From VAZQ01 sp035293945 (GTDB lineage Bacteria > Pseudomonadota > Alphaproteobacteria > Rhizobiales > Xanthobacteraceae), in assembly GCA_035293945.1 (NCBI GenBank), contig DATGLV010000003.1:14993-78992 (forward strand): a stretch of DNA of 64,000 nt. Reading direction: 5' to 3'. This document shows, piece by piece, positions 50,874-60,298 of the stretch; the first letter of the stretch is position 1, and each line of letters starts with the position of its first letter. The position numbers and the translations under genes are program-made. The notes under the pieces are model-generated. The model had not been told where the DNA came from, did not search any database, and saw only the letters and a list, made by a program, of their open reading frames with translations.

Positions 50874-52301
50874 TCAGCGTTCCCGCATGCTGTCCTCTCG
50901 ATACCGCATCAGCGGCGAGAGCAGATAGCCGATGATGCGCCGCGATCCGGTCTTGATTTCGGTCGTGACTGCCATTCCGGGTGAGAGATTGACCAGCTTG
51001 TCCTCGACCTGCATCTGCGTGCGATCGAGAGAGATACGTGCCGCGTAGCTCAGCTCCTGGCCCTTAGGCTCACTGGAGGAGCTGGCGCTGCCGGCAGCCT
51101 TATCGCCTGACTTTTTGTCGTCCGGGGCATCGCGCGTGATTGAATCAGAAGAGATGCTCAGCACCTTTCCGTGCAGGAGCCCGTAGCGGGTAAAGTCAAA
51201 AGTATCGACCTTGATCTGCACCTCGTCGCCGGCATGCACGAACCCGATGTCGCGGTTGCTTACCATGGCTTCGATCTCGAGATGGCTGTCGCTCGGAACA
51301 ATCACCAGGAGCGTCTGCGCTGGAGTCACCACCCCGCCGACCGTATGCACCGCGAGCTGCTGCACCACCCCGGAGACGGGCGCGGTCAGGAGCTGCAGCT
51401 TGGTGCGTTCCTGCGCCTTGGCGAGGTCGGCCGTATATTCCGCCGCTTTGCGCTCTGCTTCGCTGAGCTCGCCGAACAAAGTGCGGCGATATTCGGCCTC
51501 GGTCTGTCCGCGGGTGTCGATGATCGCGGCGAGCGCGGCTTGCGCCTCGTGATAGCGGCTTTGCTGCACCAGGCGTTCCTGCTGGCTCTCGGTCAATTGC
51601 TGCAGCACCTCGAAATATTGGAGTCGCGAGCCGTATTCGTTGAGCTGCTTGCGGATATTGACGCGCTCCTGGATCGTCGGGATCACGGCGTCGAGCTTGT
51701 CGATCGTGGCCTGGATGGTGCCGAGCTCGGCCTGCTTTTGTGCCCTCTGCCCGTCGAGCGCGGCGACTTTGGCTTTGTGCTCGGCCACCTGCGCCACCAG
51801 GAACTGGCGCTGCATGGCAACGAGCGACGGCGTTGCGTTCTCCTGCGGATGGAAGGCCGAAACCGGGTCGTCGGTGTCGGCGAGCGCAGCATGCAGGCGC
51901 GCGATATCGAGCTGGGCCGACTCCAGGTCGCTTTGCAGATGCGTGGTCTCGCTGGCGTTGATGGTCGGATCGAGCTCGATCAACACGTCGCCTTGTTTGA
52001 CGGTCTGCCCATCGGCGACATGGATCGCCCGAACGACTCCGGTTTCGAAGGGCTGGATCACCTTGCTGTGGCCGGTCGGGATGATCTTGCCGGTGGCGGT
52101 GGCGACGATGTCGACGCGTCCGATGCTGGCCCAGATCAGGGCCAGGGTGAACAGCGCGATGACGGTGGCACCGATCGCCCGGCCGGTCGGCGAGGGCGGG
52201 GTTTCAACGATTTCGAGGGCTGCCGGCAGGAACGCAAGCTCGTCGCGATCCCGCGCCTTGGTCCCCGCAGGGAATGGCAAGATCTTCTTTTCTGGCTGCA
52301 T
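50874..52301 (-). CDS. HlyD-family membrane-fusion protein of a type I secretion system
   Basis: Periplasmic adaptor linking an inner-membrane ABC exporter to TolC. 475 residues: a short cytoplasmic N-terminus, one membrane helix (ATVIALFTLALIWASI, ~residues 40-58), the lipoyl/biotinyl-like half-motif (GHSKVIQPFETGVVRAIHVA), a long coiled-coil hairpin (~residues 100-300), and the second half-motif plus beta barrel. The barrel carries an unusual Ser/Lys-rich insertion (KSGDKAAGSASSSSEPKG). It is divergent from the ABC exporter gene with a ~197-base intergenic region, which must hold both promoters. Confidence 0.94.
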   Translation of the reverse strand: MQPEKKILPFPAGTKARDRDELAFLPAALEIVETPPSPTGRAIGATVIALFTLALIWASIGRVDIVATATGKIIPTGHSKVIQPFETGVVRAIHVADGQTVKQGDVLIELDPTINASETTHLQSDLESAQLDIARLHAALADTDDPVSAFHPQENATPSLVAMQRQFLVAQVAEHKAKVAALDGQRAQKQAELGTIQATIDKLDAVIPTIQERVNIRKQLNEYGSRLQYFEVLQQLTESQQERLVQQSRYHEAQAALAAIIDTRGQTEAEYRRTLFGELSEAERKAAEYTADLAKAQERTKLQLLTAPVSGVVQQLAVHTVGGVVTPAQTLLVIVPSDSHLEIEAMVSNRDIGFVHAGDEVQIKVDTFDFTRYGLLHGKVLSISSDSITRDAPDDKKSGDKAAGSASSSSEPKGQELSYAARISLDRTQMQVEDKLVNLSPGMAVTTEIKTGSRRIIGYLLSPLMRYREDSMRER

Positions 52302-52498
52302 GAAAGCCCGTATATCATTCTATCGATACGGTAGTCGATATACTGAGAACCCGTGAATTAATTTTTCTGGCGGGGCGAAAGTTTTGAAGGGCTTCGGTAA
52401 CAATACACTCCTAAGATTGTGCTCAGGCGTATAGAACCAGAGTTAATGCTTGAAGAAGAAGCGGGGAGCGGTAGCAGAGTTGATGGGGGTTGGATAGC

Positions 52499-54640
52499 AT
52501 GACAACGCCTCCGGAAGCGCCGGGTTTGAACGATCCGGGGCTGATCGCCCTGGTGATGTTGCTGCGTTTTCACGGCATCGGGGCCGATCCGGCACAGGTT
52601 CGCCATCAGTGTGGCGCCGCCGCGATCGGACCTGCGGACATGATCCGTTGCGCCAAGGAATTTGGAGTCAAGGCGCGCGAGGTTAAATCGAGCTGGGACC
52701 GTTTGGCTGGCACGCCGCTGCCGGCAATCGCCGTGCTCAAGGACGGCGGCTTTCTCCTTCTGGGCAAGGTCGGGGACGACAAGGCGGTGGTGCAATCGCC
52801 GAAGACGCCGCGACCGGAGCTCATGACCCGTGGCGATCTTGAAGCAGTCTGGGACGGGCGCATCATCCTGATGACGCGGCGCGCAGCGCTCACCGACCTG
52901 GCCCGCCGCTTCGACATCACTTGGTTCCTGGGCGCAATCAAGAAGTACCGGCATCAGCTCGGCGAGGTGCTGGTCGCCTCCTTCTTTCTGCAGTTGTTCG
53001 CGCTGGTCTCGCCACTGTTCTTCCAGGTGGTGATCGACAAGGTGCTGGTGCACCGCAGCCTCGACACGCTCGATGTCCTGGTGATCGGGCTTCTCGGCAT
53101 AGCGCTGTTTGAGACCACCCTCGGGATTTTGCGCACTTATCTTTTCGCGCACGCCACCAATCGAATCGATGTCGAGCTCGGGGCGCGGTTGTTCCAGCAT
53201 CTTTTGGCGCTGCCGGCGGCCTATTTCCAGGCACGGCGGGTCGGCGATTCGGTCGCGCGGGTGCGTGAATTGGAGAACATCCGAACCTTCCTGACCAGCT
53301 CGGCGCTGACGCTGGTGATCGATCTGTTTTTCACTTTCGTATTTCTCGCCGTCATGTTCGTCTATTCGCCGCTCCTGACCGGCATCGTGCTGGCGGGCTT
53401 TCCGTTCTATATCGGGATCTCCGCCGGGGCGACGCCGCTGTTTCGTCAGCTGCTCGACGAGAAGTTCCGCCGCGGCGCCGAGAACCAGGCATTCCTGGTG
53501 GAGAGCGTGACGGGTGTCGAAACCCTCAAGGCGATGGCGGTCGAGCCGCAGATGCAGCGGCGCTGGGAGGAGCAGCTTGCCGGATATGTGGCGGCGAGCT
53601 TCCGGGTGCTGCGTCTCGGCAACACTGCGAGCAACAGCGTGCAGCTGGTCAATAAGGTGGTGATGGCCGGAATCCTCTATTTCGGCGCCCAGCTGGTGAT
53701 CTCCGGCAGCCTGACTGTCGGCGAGCTCGTCGCTTTCAACATCTTGGCTGGGCGGGTGAGCCAGCCGGTCTTGAGGCTTGCGCAGATCTGGCAGGACTTC
53801 CATCAGGCACGGCTCTCGGTTGCCCGCCTGGGCGACATCCTCAACACCCCGCCGGAGCCGCGCTTCAACCCGGCCCGTGCCGCACTTCCCTCGATCCGCG
53901 GCGACGTGGTGTTTGAGCATGTGACGTTCCGTTATCGCATCGACGGACCGGAAGTGCTGCACGATGTCAGTTTCAGTGCGGCGGCCGGCCAAGTCATCGG
54001 CATTGTTGGACCATCCGGCTCGGGCAAGAGCACGGTCGCCAAGCTGGTCCAGCGCCTCTACATCCCGGAGAGCGGCCGCGTGCTGGTTGACGGGGTCGAT
54101 CTCGCGATGGTGGACACCGCATGGTTACGCCGGCAGATCGGCGCGGTTTTGCAAGAGAACATGCTGTTCAACCAGTCGATCCGCGACAATATCGCGCTGC
54201 CCGATCCGGCCATGCCGATCGAGCGCGTGGTCGAGGCGGCCAAGCTCGCCGGCGCCCACGATTTCATCCTTGAGCTTCCCGAAGGCTACGACACGATCGT
54301 CGGCGAGCGCGGCGCGAGCTTGTCGGGCGGCCAGCGGCAACGCATCGCCATTGCTCGTGCGCTGGTGACCAACCCGCGCATTCTTATTTTCGATGAGGCG
54401 ACGAGTGCACTGGACTATGAGAGCGAGCGCATCATCCAGGACAACATGGCGCGCATCGCCCATGGGCGCACTGTCCTGATCATCGCCCATCGGCTGTCGA
54501 CTGTGCGGCGCAGCCACCGCATCATCACCATCGATCACGGCCGGTTGGTCGAGGATGGAACTCACGAGGAGTTGGTCAAGCAAGGCGGCCGCTATGCGGC
54601 GCTCTATCGCCTGCAGACCGGCATCCAAGAAGTGGTCTGA
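52499..54640 (+). CDS. type I secretion ABC exporter with degenerate C39-like domain (HlyB type)
   Basis: Inner-membrane ATPase-permease for protein export. 713 residues: an N-terminal C39-like domain (1-~130) in which the peptidase Cys is missing (LNDPGLIALVMLLRFHG), so it should bind but not cleave the substrate, as in HlyB; six membrane helices (~160-430); and the ATPase domain with Walker A GPSGSGKST, signature LSGGQRQRIAIARAL, Walker B ILIFDEATSALD and the H-loop IIAHRLSTV. ATG 52499 has a G-rich site upstream. The likely adaptor is the HlyD-like gene opposite and the likely outer-membrane pore the TolC-like gene at 57020. No RTX-type substrate gene is seen. Confidence 0.95.
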   Translation: MTTPPEAPGLNDPGLIALVMLLRFHGIGADPAQVRHQCGAAAIGPADMIRCAKEFGVKAREVKSSWDRLAGTPLPAIAVLKDGGFLLLGKVGDDKAVVQSPKTPRPELMTRGDLEAVWDGRIILMTRRAALTDLARRFDITWFLGAIKKYRHQLGEVLVASFFLQLFALVSPLFFQVVIDKVLVHRSLDTLDVLVIGLLGIALFETTLGILRTYLFAHATNRIDVELGARLFQHLLALPAAYFQARRVGDSVARVRELENIRTFLTSSALTLVIDLFFTFVFLAVMFVYSPLLTGIVLAGFPFYIGISAGATPLFRQLLDEKFRRGAENQAFLVESVTGVETLKAMAVEPQMQRRWEEQLAGYVAASFRVLRLGNTASNSVQLVNKVVMAGILYFGAQLVISGSLTVGELVAFNILAGRVSQPVLRLAQIWQDFHQARLSVARLGDILNTPPEPRFNPARAALPSIRGDVVFEHVTFRYRIDGPEVLHDVSFSAAAGQVIGIVGPSGSGKSTVAKLVQRLYIPESGRVLVDGVDLAMVDTAWLRRQIGAVLQENMLFNQSIRDNIALPDPAMPIERVVEAAKLAGAHDFILELPEGYDTIVGERGASLSGGQRQRIAIARALVTNPRILIFDEATSALDYESERIIQDNMARIAHGRTVLIIAHRLSTVRRSHRIITIDHGRLVEDGTHEELVKQGGRYAALYRLQTGIQEVV

Positions 54641-54666
54641 GGCGCCGGTTACTGGAACTGACGCCT

Positions 54667-54951
54667 TTACTGCGCGATCTCCCGGGCCGAGTCGGCGGCG
54701 GAGCGCGCGCGAATGCGGCTGGCCCGAGCCACGACCAGAAGGTGGCGAACACCGACCCCGGCGAGATATCCAACCTGCAGGCCCACTATCCCGACAGCAG
54801 CCGTCACCAGGGTCTGCCCGAGCGAATAGCCTTGGATGATAGCGGCAGCTACCGTCAGGGGCAGCGCGATGCCCATCGCCGGCACGAGGACCAGAACCCT
54901 GAACCGCAGGCCCATCACCGCGCCGATCAAGAACCAAATCGTCAGCATCAT
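54667..54951 (-). CDS. small two- to three-pass membrane protein of unknown function
   Basis: 94 residues. Hydrophobic segments: MMLTIWFLIGAVMGLRFRVL, LVPAMGIALPLTVAAAII, and VTAAVGIVGLQVGYLAGV, followed by a charged tail. Similar short proteins sit near exopolysaccharide genes in Bradyrhizobium-like genomes (recollection, not searched). Convergent with the ABC exporter gene. The start could be ATG 54951 or 54948; an in-frame ATG at 54978 would add nine polar residues. Confidence 0.65.
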   Translation of the reverse strand: MMLTIWFLIGAVMGLRFRVLVLVPAMGIALPLTVAAAIIQGYSLGQTLVTAAVGIVGLQVGYLAGVGVRHLLVVARASRIRARSAADSAREIAQ

Positions 54952-55242
54952 CGTCGTCACACCACTGTGATACCGCACGACGATTTGGCGCCATCAGGCT
55001 TAAGGTTTCATTGTAGGGGTCGCGGAGTTGGCTTCGAATCGTGCATTTACCTAAGTTGAGCTGCTGAGATTGGATAACAATTTGATATTTAATAAAATCC
55101 TGTCCACACCGGGGCTCTCGAAATGAGCCGAAGAGTAGCTGGCAGCCAGGTTCGCTCCGAATCCCATCGATTTTAGGCTGGCGGTTGTTGCTGCGCTGCG
55201 ATATCGCTGCCTCCGCCGGGATTCAATGGAAGGGCACTCTCG

Positions 55243-56619
55243 ATGCGCGTCGCGATGATCGGTACGGGTTACGTGGGCTTGGTTTCGGGAACATGCATCG
55301 CCGACTTTGGCCATCACGTGGTCTGTGTCGATAAAGACGTCGGCAAGATATCGGCCCTTCAGCGCGGCGAAGTTCCGATCTACGAACCCGGCCTGCTCGA
55401 GCTCATCCGCGCAAATGTGTCGGCGGGACGCCTGTCATTTGCGACCTCGCTGGAAGAGCCGGTACGTGCGGCGGACGCGGTCTTTATTGCGGTCGGCACG
55501 CCATCGCGGCGGGGAGATGGCCACGCCGACCTCACCTACGTCTACGACGCAGCCCGGGAAATCGCGCGGGCCGTGCATGGTTTCACAGTCATCATCACCA
55601 AGTCCACGGTGCCGGTGGGAACCGGTGACGAGGTCGAGCGCATCGTGCAAGAGGCGCGGCCGGACGCCGATATCGCCGTCGTCTCCAATCCGGAATTTTT
55701 GCGCGAAGGGGCGGCCATTCACGATTTCAAGCACCCTGACCGTATTGTCGTGGGCACACGCGATGAGCGGGCTCGGAAGGTCATGGCGGAGATCTATCGG
55801 CCGCTGAGCCTCAACCAGGCACCGATACTCTATACAGACCGCCGGGCCGCCGAGCTCATAAAGTATGCCGCCAATGCTTTCCTCGCCACGAAGATAACGT
55901 TCATCAACGAGATCGCCGACCTTTGCGAGAAGGTTGGCGCGGATGTTCAGGAGGTCGCGCGCGGGATAGGGCTCGACAACCGGATCGGTGCGAAATTTCT
56001 CCATCCCGGGCCAGGCTTCGGCGGCTCCTGCTTCCCCAAGGATGTCCGCGCGCTGATCAAGACGGCGCAAGATCAAGATGTGCCGTTGCGCATCCTCGAA
56101 GCGGTTGCTTCCGTCAACGACATCCGAAAGCGCGCAATGGCCCGAAAGGTCTCGGCGATCTTCAACGGCACCTTGCGTGGCAAGACCGTCGCAATTCTCG
56201 GGCTGACCTTCAAGCCGAATACCGACGACATGCGCGAAGCACCTTCTATTTCATTGATCACTGCTCTGCAGGATATGGGCGCCAGGATTCAGGTCTTTGA
56301 TCCGGCCGGCATGGAGCAGGCCAAGACCGTTCTGGCCAACGTGGACTATTGTGACAGCGCCTACGCTTGTGCGGATGGTGCGGACGCACTCGTGATAGCG
56401 ACCGAATGGGAACAGTTTCGCGCGCTGGATCTCGAACGCTTGCGCGACCTGATGGCGTGCCCGGTCATTGTCGATCTGCGAAATATCTACCGGCCTGACG
56501 ACATGAGTCGGCACGGGTTTGCCTATGCGAGTGTCGGTCGCCAGACAAATATCCACAGCCAACCTCCCGAACCCCCGACAACCCAGCCGGCCACAAAGGT
56601 GAATGTCCCGAGCATCTAG
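55243..56619 (+). CDS. ugd: UDP-glucose 6-dehydrogenase
   Basis: Oxidises UDP-glucose to UDP-glucuronate with two NAD, for acidic exopolysaccharide. 458 residues, normal. The Rossmann motif GTGYVGLVSGTCIADFGH, the catalytic Cys in GPGFGGSCFPKDVRAL (~residue 264), the Lys/Asn active-site helix ELIKYAANAFLATKITFINE, and the C-terminal LGLTFKPNTDDMREAPS are all present. A ~20-residue Pro/Thr-rich tail follows. The gene stands between the type I secretion genes and the TolC/rhamnose genes, in line with a surface-polysaccharide role. Confidence 0.96.
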   Translation: MRVAMIGTGYVGLVSGTCIADFGHHVVCVDKDVGKISALQRGEVPIYEPGLLELIRANVSAGRLSFATSLEEPVRAADAVFIAVGTPSRRGDGHADLTYVYDAAREIARAVHGFTVIITKSTVPVGTGDEVERIVQEARPDADIAVVSNPEFLREGAAIHDFKHPDRIVVGTRDERARKVMAEIYRPLSLNQAPILYTDRRAAELIKYAANAFLATKITFINEIADLCEKVGADVQEVARGIGLDNRIGAKFLHPGPGFGGSCFPKDVRALIKTAQDQDVPLRILEAVASVNDIRKRAMARKVSAIFNGTLRGKTVAILGLTFKPNTDDMREAPSISLITALQDMGARIQVFDPAGMEQAKTVLANVDYCDSAYACADGADALVIATEWEQFRALDLERLRDLMACPVIVDLRNIYRPDDMSRHGFAYASVGRQTNIHSQPPEPPTTQPATKVNVPSI

Positions 56620-57019
56620 CTTGCCGGCAGGGCTTCCAGCTTGACCGGCATTTCCATGATCTAGTGGGACGCAAAGCGTGACAGGGTCAACCTGCACCCC
56701 GCAATGAAGGCGGATTTCCGGCGTTCTAATTCAGGACCGGATGAGCCTGCTGAGAGGGCAGCGGGGTGGATCTGCCGGTTGCGGCTGACCGTGCGGCGGA
56801 CACAAATAGCGGACGCCATTAAGACGCTGTTTACCATAAGACGAGCATTGTCGCCGGTAAGCGGACCCGGCGGGTGTCGGCGCCGACCGCGCGCGCGGTG
56901 CGGCCTCGAAGGGCTTGGAATCCGCCGCAGCGCCCGGGTCAATGGCGTCGGCGCTGGTCGTACTTCGTCATCACAACAACAGACCGAATCGTCCCTTGTC
57001 GGGCGCTTTCGAGATCGAG
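56620..57019. other. intergenic between ugd and the TolC gene
   Basis: No convincing gene. The TolC frame stays open back to ~56915 but without a signal sequence there. This region may hold the promoter of the TolC-rfb genes. Confidence 0.45.
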
Positions 57020-58453
57020 ATGCTGATGCTGGCGCGGCGCGGCTGGCCAATTTCGGTTGCTCCCCGAGCAAGGACGGCGCTGCTCACCTGTTTGGCGTTG
57101 ACAGGTGCGACGGTGCATTTCGCAGCCGCTGACACTCTCGAAGGCGCGCTTTCGCTGGCCTTTCAGAACAATCCGCAACTCAACGCGCAGCGCGCCGCGA
57201 CCCGCGCGGCCGACGAAAACGTGCCTGTGGCGCTTTCCGGATATCGTCCGCAGGTTTCCGGGAGCGCAGTACTTGGCGAGCAGTATCTCGACACGCTGTC
57301 GAAGGACAGCGGAGGTTTCGGCTATTCCAAATCCAGCGGTGCGATCGCTATCGCGACTTACGGACTGACCACAAAGCAGACGCTGTTCAACGGCTTCCAG
57401 ACGGCGAGCCGTACCAGGCTGGCTGAATGCCAGGTTCTTGCCGCGCGCGAGACGCTACGCGGCACCGAGCAGACTATTCTGCTCAATGCGGCAACCGCCT
57501 ACATGAACATGTTGCGCGACGCGGCATTGCTCGAGCTCCAGCGCAACAACGTGAAGGTCCTGGAGGCCTTGCTGCGGCAGACACGCGATCGCTTCGATGC
57601 CGGGGAACTCACCCGAACCGACTTGGCGCAGGCCGAATCGAGCCTGGCGGCGGGACGTTCGTCGCTGCATGCGGCCGAATCCAATTACATCACCTCCAGG
57701 TCGGCATATGTGCAGGTGATCGGCGTCGAGCCCGGCAGGCTCGCCAATGCGAGTCCGGTCGACCGCTTTTTCCCGCGCTCGCTGCGCGCGGCGCTGGAGC
57801 TCGCAGCCGGGCAAAATCCGGCGATCACAACCGCGATGTACAATGTGGACGCCGCGGTGGAGCAGGTAAAGGTTCAAGAGAGCGCGCTCTATCCCAATCT
57901 CTCCCTGAACGGCAGCTTGCAAAAGAGCTACGGCTCGCAAAGTCAGCTGTCGAACCTGGAGTCCTTGTCCGGATCGGTGGTAGGACAACTCACCATCCCG
58001 ATCTCTCAGGGCGGTGCCGAGTACGCCAATATCCGTCAAGCCAAGGAAACACTTGGGCAGCGGCGGCTCGATCTCGATACTGCGCGTCTTTCGGTTCAGC
58101 AGAACGTAATCCAAAGCTGGGGACAGCTCGAAGCCGCCAAAGCACAAATCGACGCCAACATCGCGCAGGTGACCTCGGCTGAGATCGCACTCGACGGCGT
58201 GCGCGAGGAGGCGCGGGTCGGGCAGCGCACCACACTCGATGTTCTCAACGCCCAGCAGGCGCTCGTTCAGGCGCGCACAGCCCTCGTCACCGCCCAGCAT
58301 GATCGCGTCGTGGCCTCCTACACGGTGTTGGCAGCGGTGGGATCACTGTCGCCTCGGATTCTGGGCCTGCGCGTCCAAAGCTACGATCCGGCGGTGCATT
58401 ATCAGCAGGTGCGTGACCAATGGTTCGGTGCGCGCACGCCTGACGGACGTTGA
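57020..58453 (+). CDS. TolC-family outer-membrane efflux/secretion protein
   Basis: Trimeric outer-membrane channel, probably for the type I secretion system 2.4 kb upstream. 477 residues from ATG 57020. The signal sequence is TALLTCLALTGATVHFAAA; the mature protein starts DTLEGALSLAFQNNPQLNAQ, the first OEP repeat. Two repeats of the outer-membrane efflux fold are seen, with YMNMLRDAALLELQRNNVKV in the first and QVTSAEIALDGVREEARVGQ plus RTTLDVLNAQQALVQARTAL in the second. Alternatives upstream (ATG 56942, TTG 56915) would place an extension before the signal. Confidence 0.92.
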   Translation: MLMLARRGWPISVAPRARTALLTCLALTGATVHFAAADTLEGALSLAFQNNPQLNAQRAATRAADENVPVALSGYRPQVSGSAVLGEQYLDTLSKDSGGFGYSKSSGAIAIATYGLTTKQTLFNGFQTASRTRLAECQVLAARETLRGTEQTILLNAATAYMNMLRDAALLELQRNNVKVLEALLRQTRDRFDAGELTRTDLAQAESSLAAGRSSLHAAESNYITSRSAYVQVIGVEPGRLANASPVDRFFPRSLRAALELAAGQNPAITTAMYNVDAAVEQVKVQESALYPNLSLNGSLQKSYGSQSQLSNLESLSGSVVGQLTIPISQGGAEYANIRQAKETLGQRRLDLDTARLSVQQNVIQSWGQLEAAKAQIDANIAQVTSAEIALDGVREEARVGQRTTLDVLNAQQALVQARTALVTAQHDRVVASYTVLAAVGSLSPRILGLRVQSYDPAVHYQQVRDQWFGARTPDGR

Positions 58454-58639
58454 GGGTTCTAAACGTGCGGTGTGGATTCTTCCGGCAGCGGTGTCGCTGC
58501 GCTGCACAGCAGAAAGGGACGCGGGATTTCGACCTGCCGGAGCTTGACATATCGCAGCCCCACATGGTCCAAGCAATCTTTGCTAGCTTCACAGGGAAGG
58601 GATTTTCCGCCCTGGTTATTGATTTCGGTCAGACCTTCG

Positions 58640-59218
58640 ATGCGCGTTCCGTGTCTAATCATGCCGAAACGACACGTTGATGCGCGCGGATGGTTTAGCG
58701 AAACATTCCAGGAGCGGCGGTTACACGATCTCGGAATACGCGATCGGTTCGTCCAAGACAATCAATCAAGCTCGAAGAGAGCCGGGACGTTGCGCGGCCT
58801 GCATTTTCAGCTCCCTCCCATGGCGCAGGCCAAGCTGGTCAGCGTAACGCGCGGACGGATTCTCGACGTTGTCGTGGATCTTCGACGCGGTTCGCCGACT
58901 TTTGGAAAGTATGTGTCTACTCAGCTCTCAGCCGACTCGGGACACCAAGCTTTCGTTCCGGTCGGATTTGCACATGGCTTTATCACGTTGGAAGATGAAA
59001 CCGTCGTGATGTACAAGGTGTCGGCATCCTACTCGGCAGACCACGACAGCGGCATCCGCTGGGACGACCCGGATATCGCTTTTCCGTGGCCGATGGACCG
59101 GGCTGATGTGATCACTTCGGACAAGGACGCGAAGCTTCCGTGGCTGCGCGAATTCGCGAGCCCGTTCCTCTACGATGGGCATCCGATGGCGGAACTGCCG
59201 CGTTTGGAACTCGCATAG
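58640..59218 (+). CDS. rfbC: dTDP-4-dehydrorhamnose 3,5-epimerase
   Basis: Third step of dTDP-L-rhamnose synthesis: epimerises C3 and C5 of the 4-keto sugar. 192 residues from ATG 58640. The fold's start DARGWFSETFQERRL, the substrate-binding LRGLHFQLPPMAQAKLVSVT, the catalytic pair region DVVVDLRRGSPTFGKYVS and VPVGFAHGFITLEDETVVMY (with the Tyr) are visible. In-frame start alternatives exist up to TTG 58619; further upstream the frame is open but unlike the family. It is followed by rfbB after 15 bases. Confidence 0.9.
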   Translation: MRVPCLIMPKRHVDARGWFSETFQERRLHDLGIRDRFVQDNQSSSKRAGTLRGLHFQLPPMAQAKLVSVTRGRILDVVVDLRRGSPTFGKYVSTQLSADSGHQAFVPVGFAHGFITLEDETVVMYKVSASYSADHDSGIRWDDPDIAFPWPMDRADVITSDKDAKLPWLREFASPFLYDGHPMAELPRLELA

Positions 59219-59233
59219 CGCGAGGAACATCCC

Positions 59234-60295
59234 ATGAGGATCATCGTAACGGGAGGAGCCGGATTTATCGGATCGGCGCTGGTCCGTCATCTCGTGGCGA
59301 GAACTGCACATCAAGTGCTTGTCATCGACAAGCTGACCTATGCGGGAAATTTGGCCTCCCTTGCTTGCGTCCAGGGGCACCCGCGTTTCCGTATGGTCCA
59401 AATCGATATCTGTGACGGGCCGGCTGTTGCCGACGTCTTTGCTGGATTCGATCCGGACGCGGTGATGCACCTGGCCGCGGAAAGCCATGTCGACCGCTCG
59501 ATCGATGGTCCGGCTGATTTCATAAATACCAATATCGTCGGCACCTTCCTGTTGCTCGAGGCTTCGCTCCGGCATTGGCGGCAACGGAATCAAAGCGGCG
59601 GGTTCTTCCGTTTTCATCACGTTTCCACCGATGAGGTCTTCGGCGCCCTGACAGAAGAGGGTCGTTTCACCGAGGAGACGCGTTATGATCCGAGGTCGCC
59701 CTATTCGGCGAGCAAGGCCGCCTCGGACCATCTCGTGCGGGCGTGGGGCCACACTTACGGACTCCCAAGTGTCGTCACCATCTGTTCGAACAATTACGGG
59801 CCAAATCAGTTTCCCGAAAAGCTCATTCCTCTGGCGATCATCAAGGGGCTCGCCGGCGAGCCGATGCCGGTTTATGGAAAGGGGCTCAACGTCCGCGATT
59901 GGTTGTTCGTAGACGATCACGCTGAAGCGCTGACGCTCGTTCTGGAGCGCGGTCGCGTGGGAGAGATCTACAATATCGGGGGTGGCGCCGAGCGCCGCAA
60001 TATCGATGTCATAACCGCGATTTGTGAGGCTCTTGATAGATTGAGACCGCCCTCGAGCGGGGCGAGCCATCGCGAGCTGATCCGTTTTGTGGACGATCGT
60101 CCGGGCCACGATTTCCGGTATGCGATCGATTTCACCAAGGTGCGCCGGGAACTGGGCTGGCGGCCCCGGCACTCCTTCGAAGCCGGACTATCAGCGACGG
60201 TGGAGTGGTACATCGAAAATCGCAAATGGTGGGAGCCGCTGCTGGTCAAGCACGACGCAGCAGTTCGGCGGGGCCTTGCGAGAAAGCAGGCTTGA
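59234..60295 (+). CDS. rfbB: dTDP-glucose 4,6-dehydratase
   Basis: Second step of the dTDP-rhamnose pathway. 353 residues, standard. Extended-SDR signature: NAD motif TGGAGFIGSALVRHL, the catalytic STDEVFGAL segment with Thr-Asp-Glu, and Tyr-Lys in PYSASKAASDHLVRAW; also NNYGPNQFPEKLIPLAI and the RDWLFVDDHAEAL loop. It is placed between rfbC (15-base gap) and rfbD (3-base gap), so the four genes form one operon. Confidence 0.97.
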   Translation: MRIIVTGGAGFIGSALVRHLVARTAHQVLVIDKLTYAGNLASLACVQGHPRFRMVQIDICDGPAVADVFAGFDPDAVMHLAAESHVDRSIDGPADFINTNIVGTFLLLEASLRHWRQRNQSGGFFRFHHVSTDEVFGALTEEGRFTEETRYDPRSPYSASKAASDHLVRAWGHTYGLPSVVTICSNNYGPNQFPEKLIPLAIIKGLAGEPMPVYGKGLNVRDWLFVDDHAEALTLVLERGRVGEIYNIGGGAERRNIDVITAICEALDRLRPPSSGASHRELIRFVDDRPGHDFRYAIDFTKVRRELGWRPRHSFEAGLSATVEWYIENRKWWEPLLVKHDAAVRRGLARKQA

Positions 60296-60298
60296 GCC

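Noticed and set aside
52358..53992. 544-codon minus-strand frame opposite the ABC exporter
   Set aside because: It mirrors the exporter codons; no domain or ribosome site is seen.
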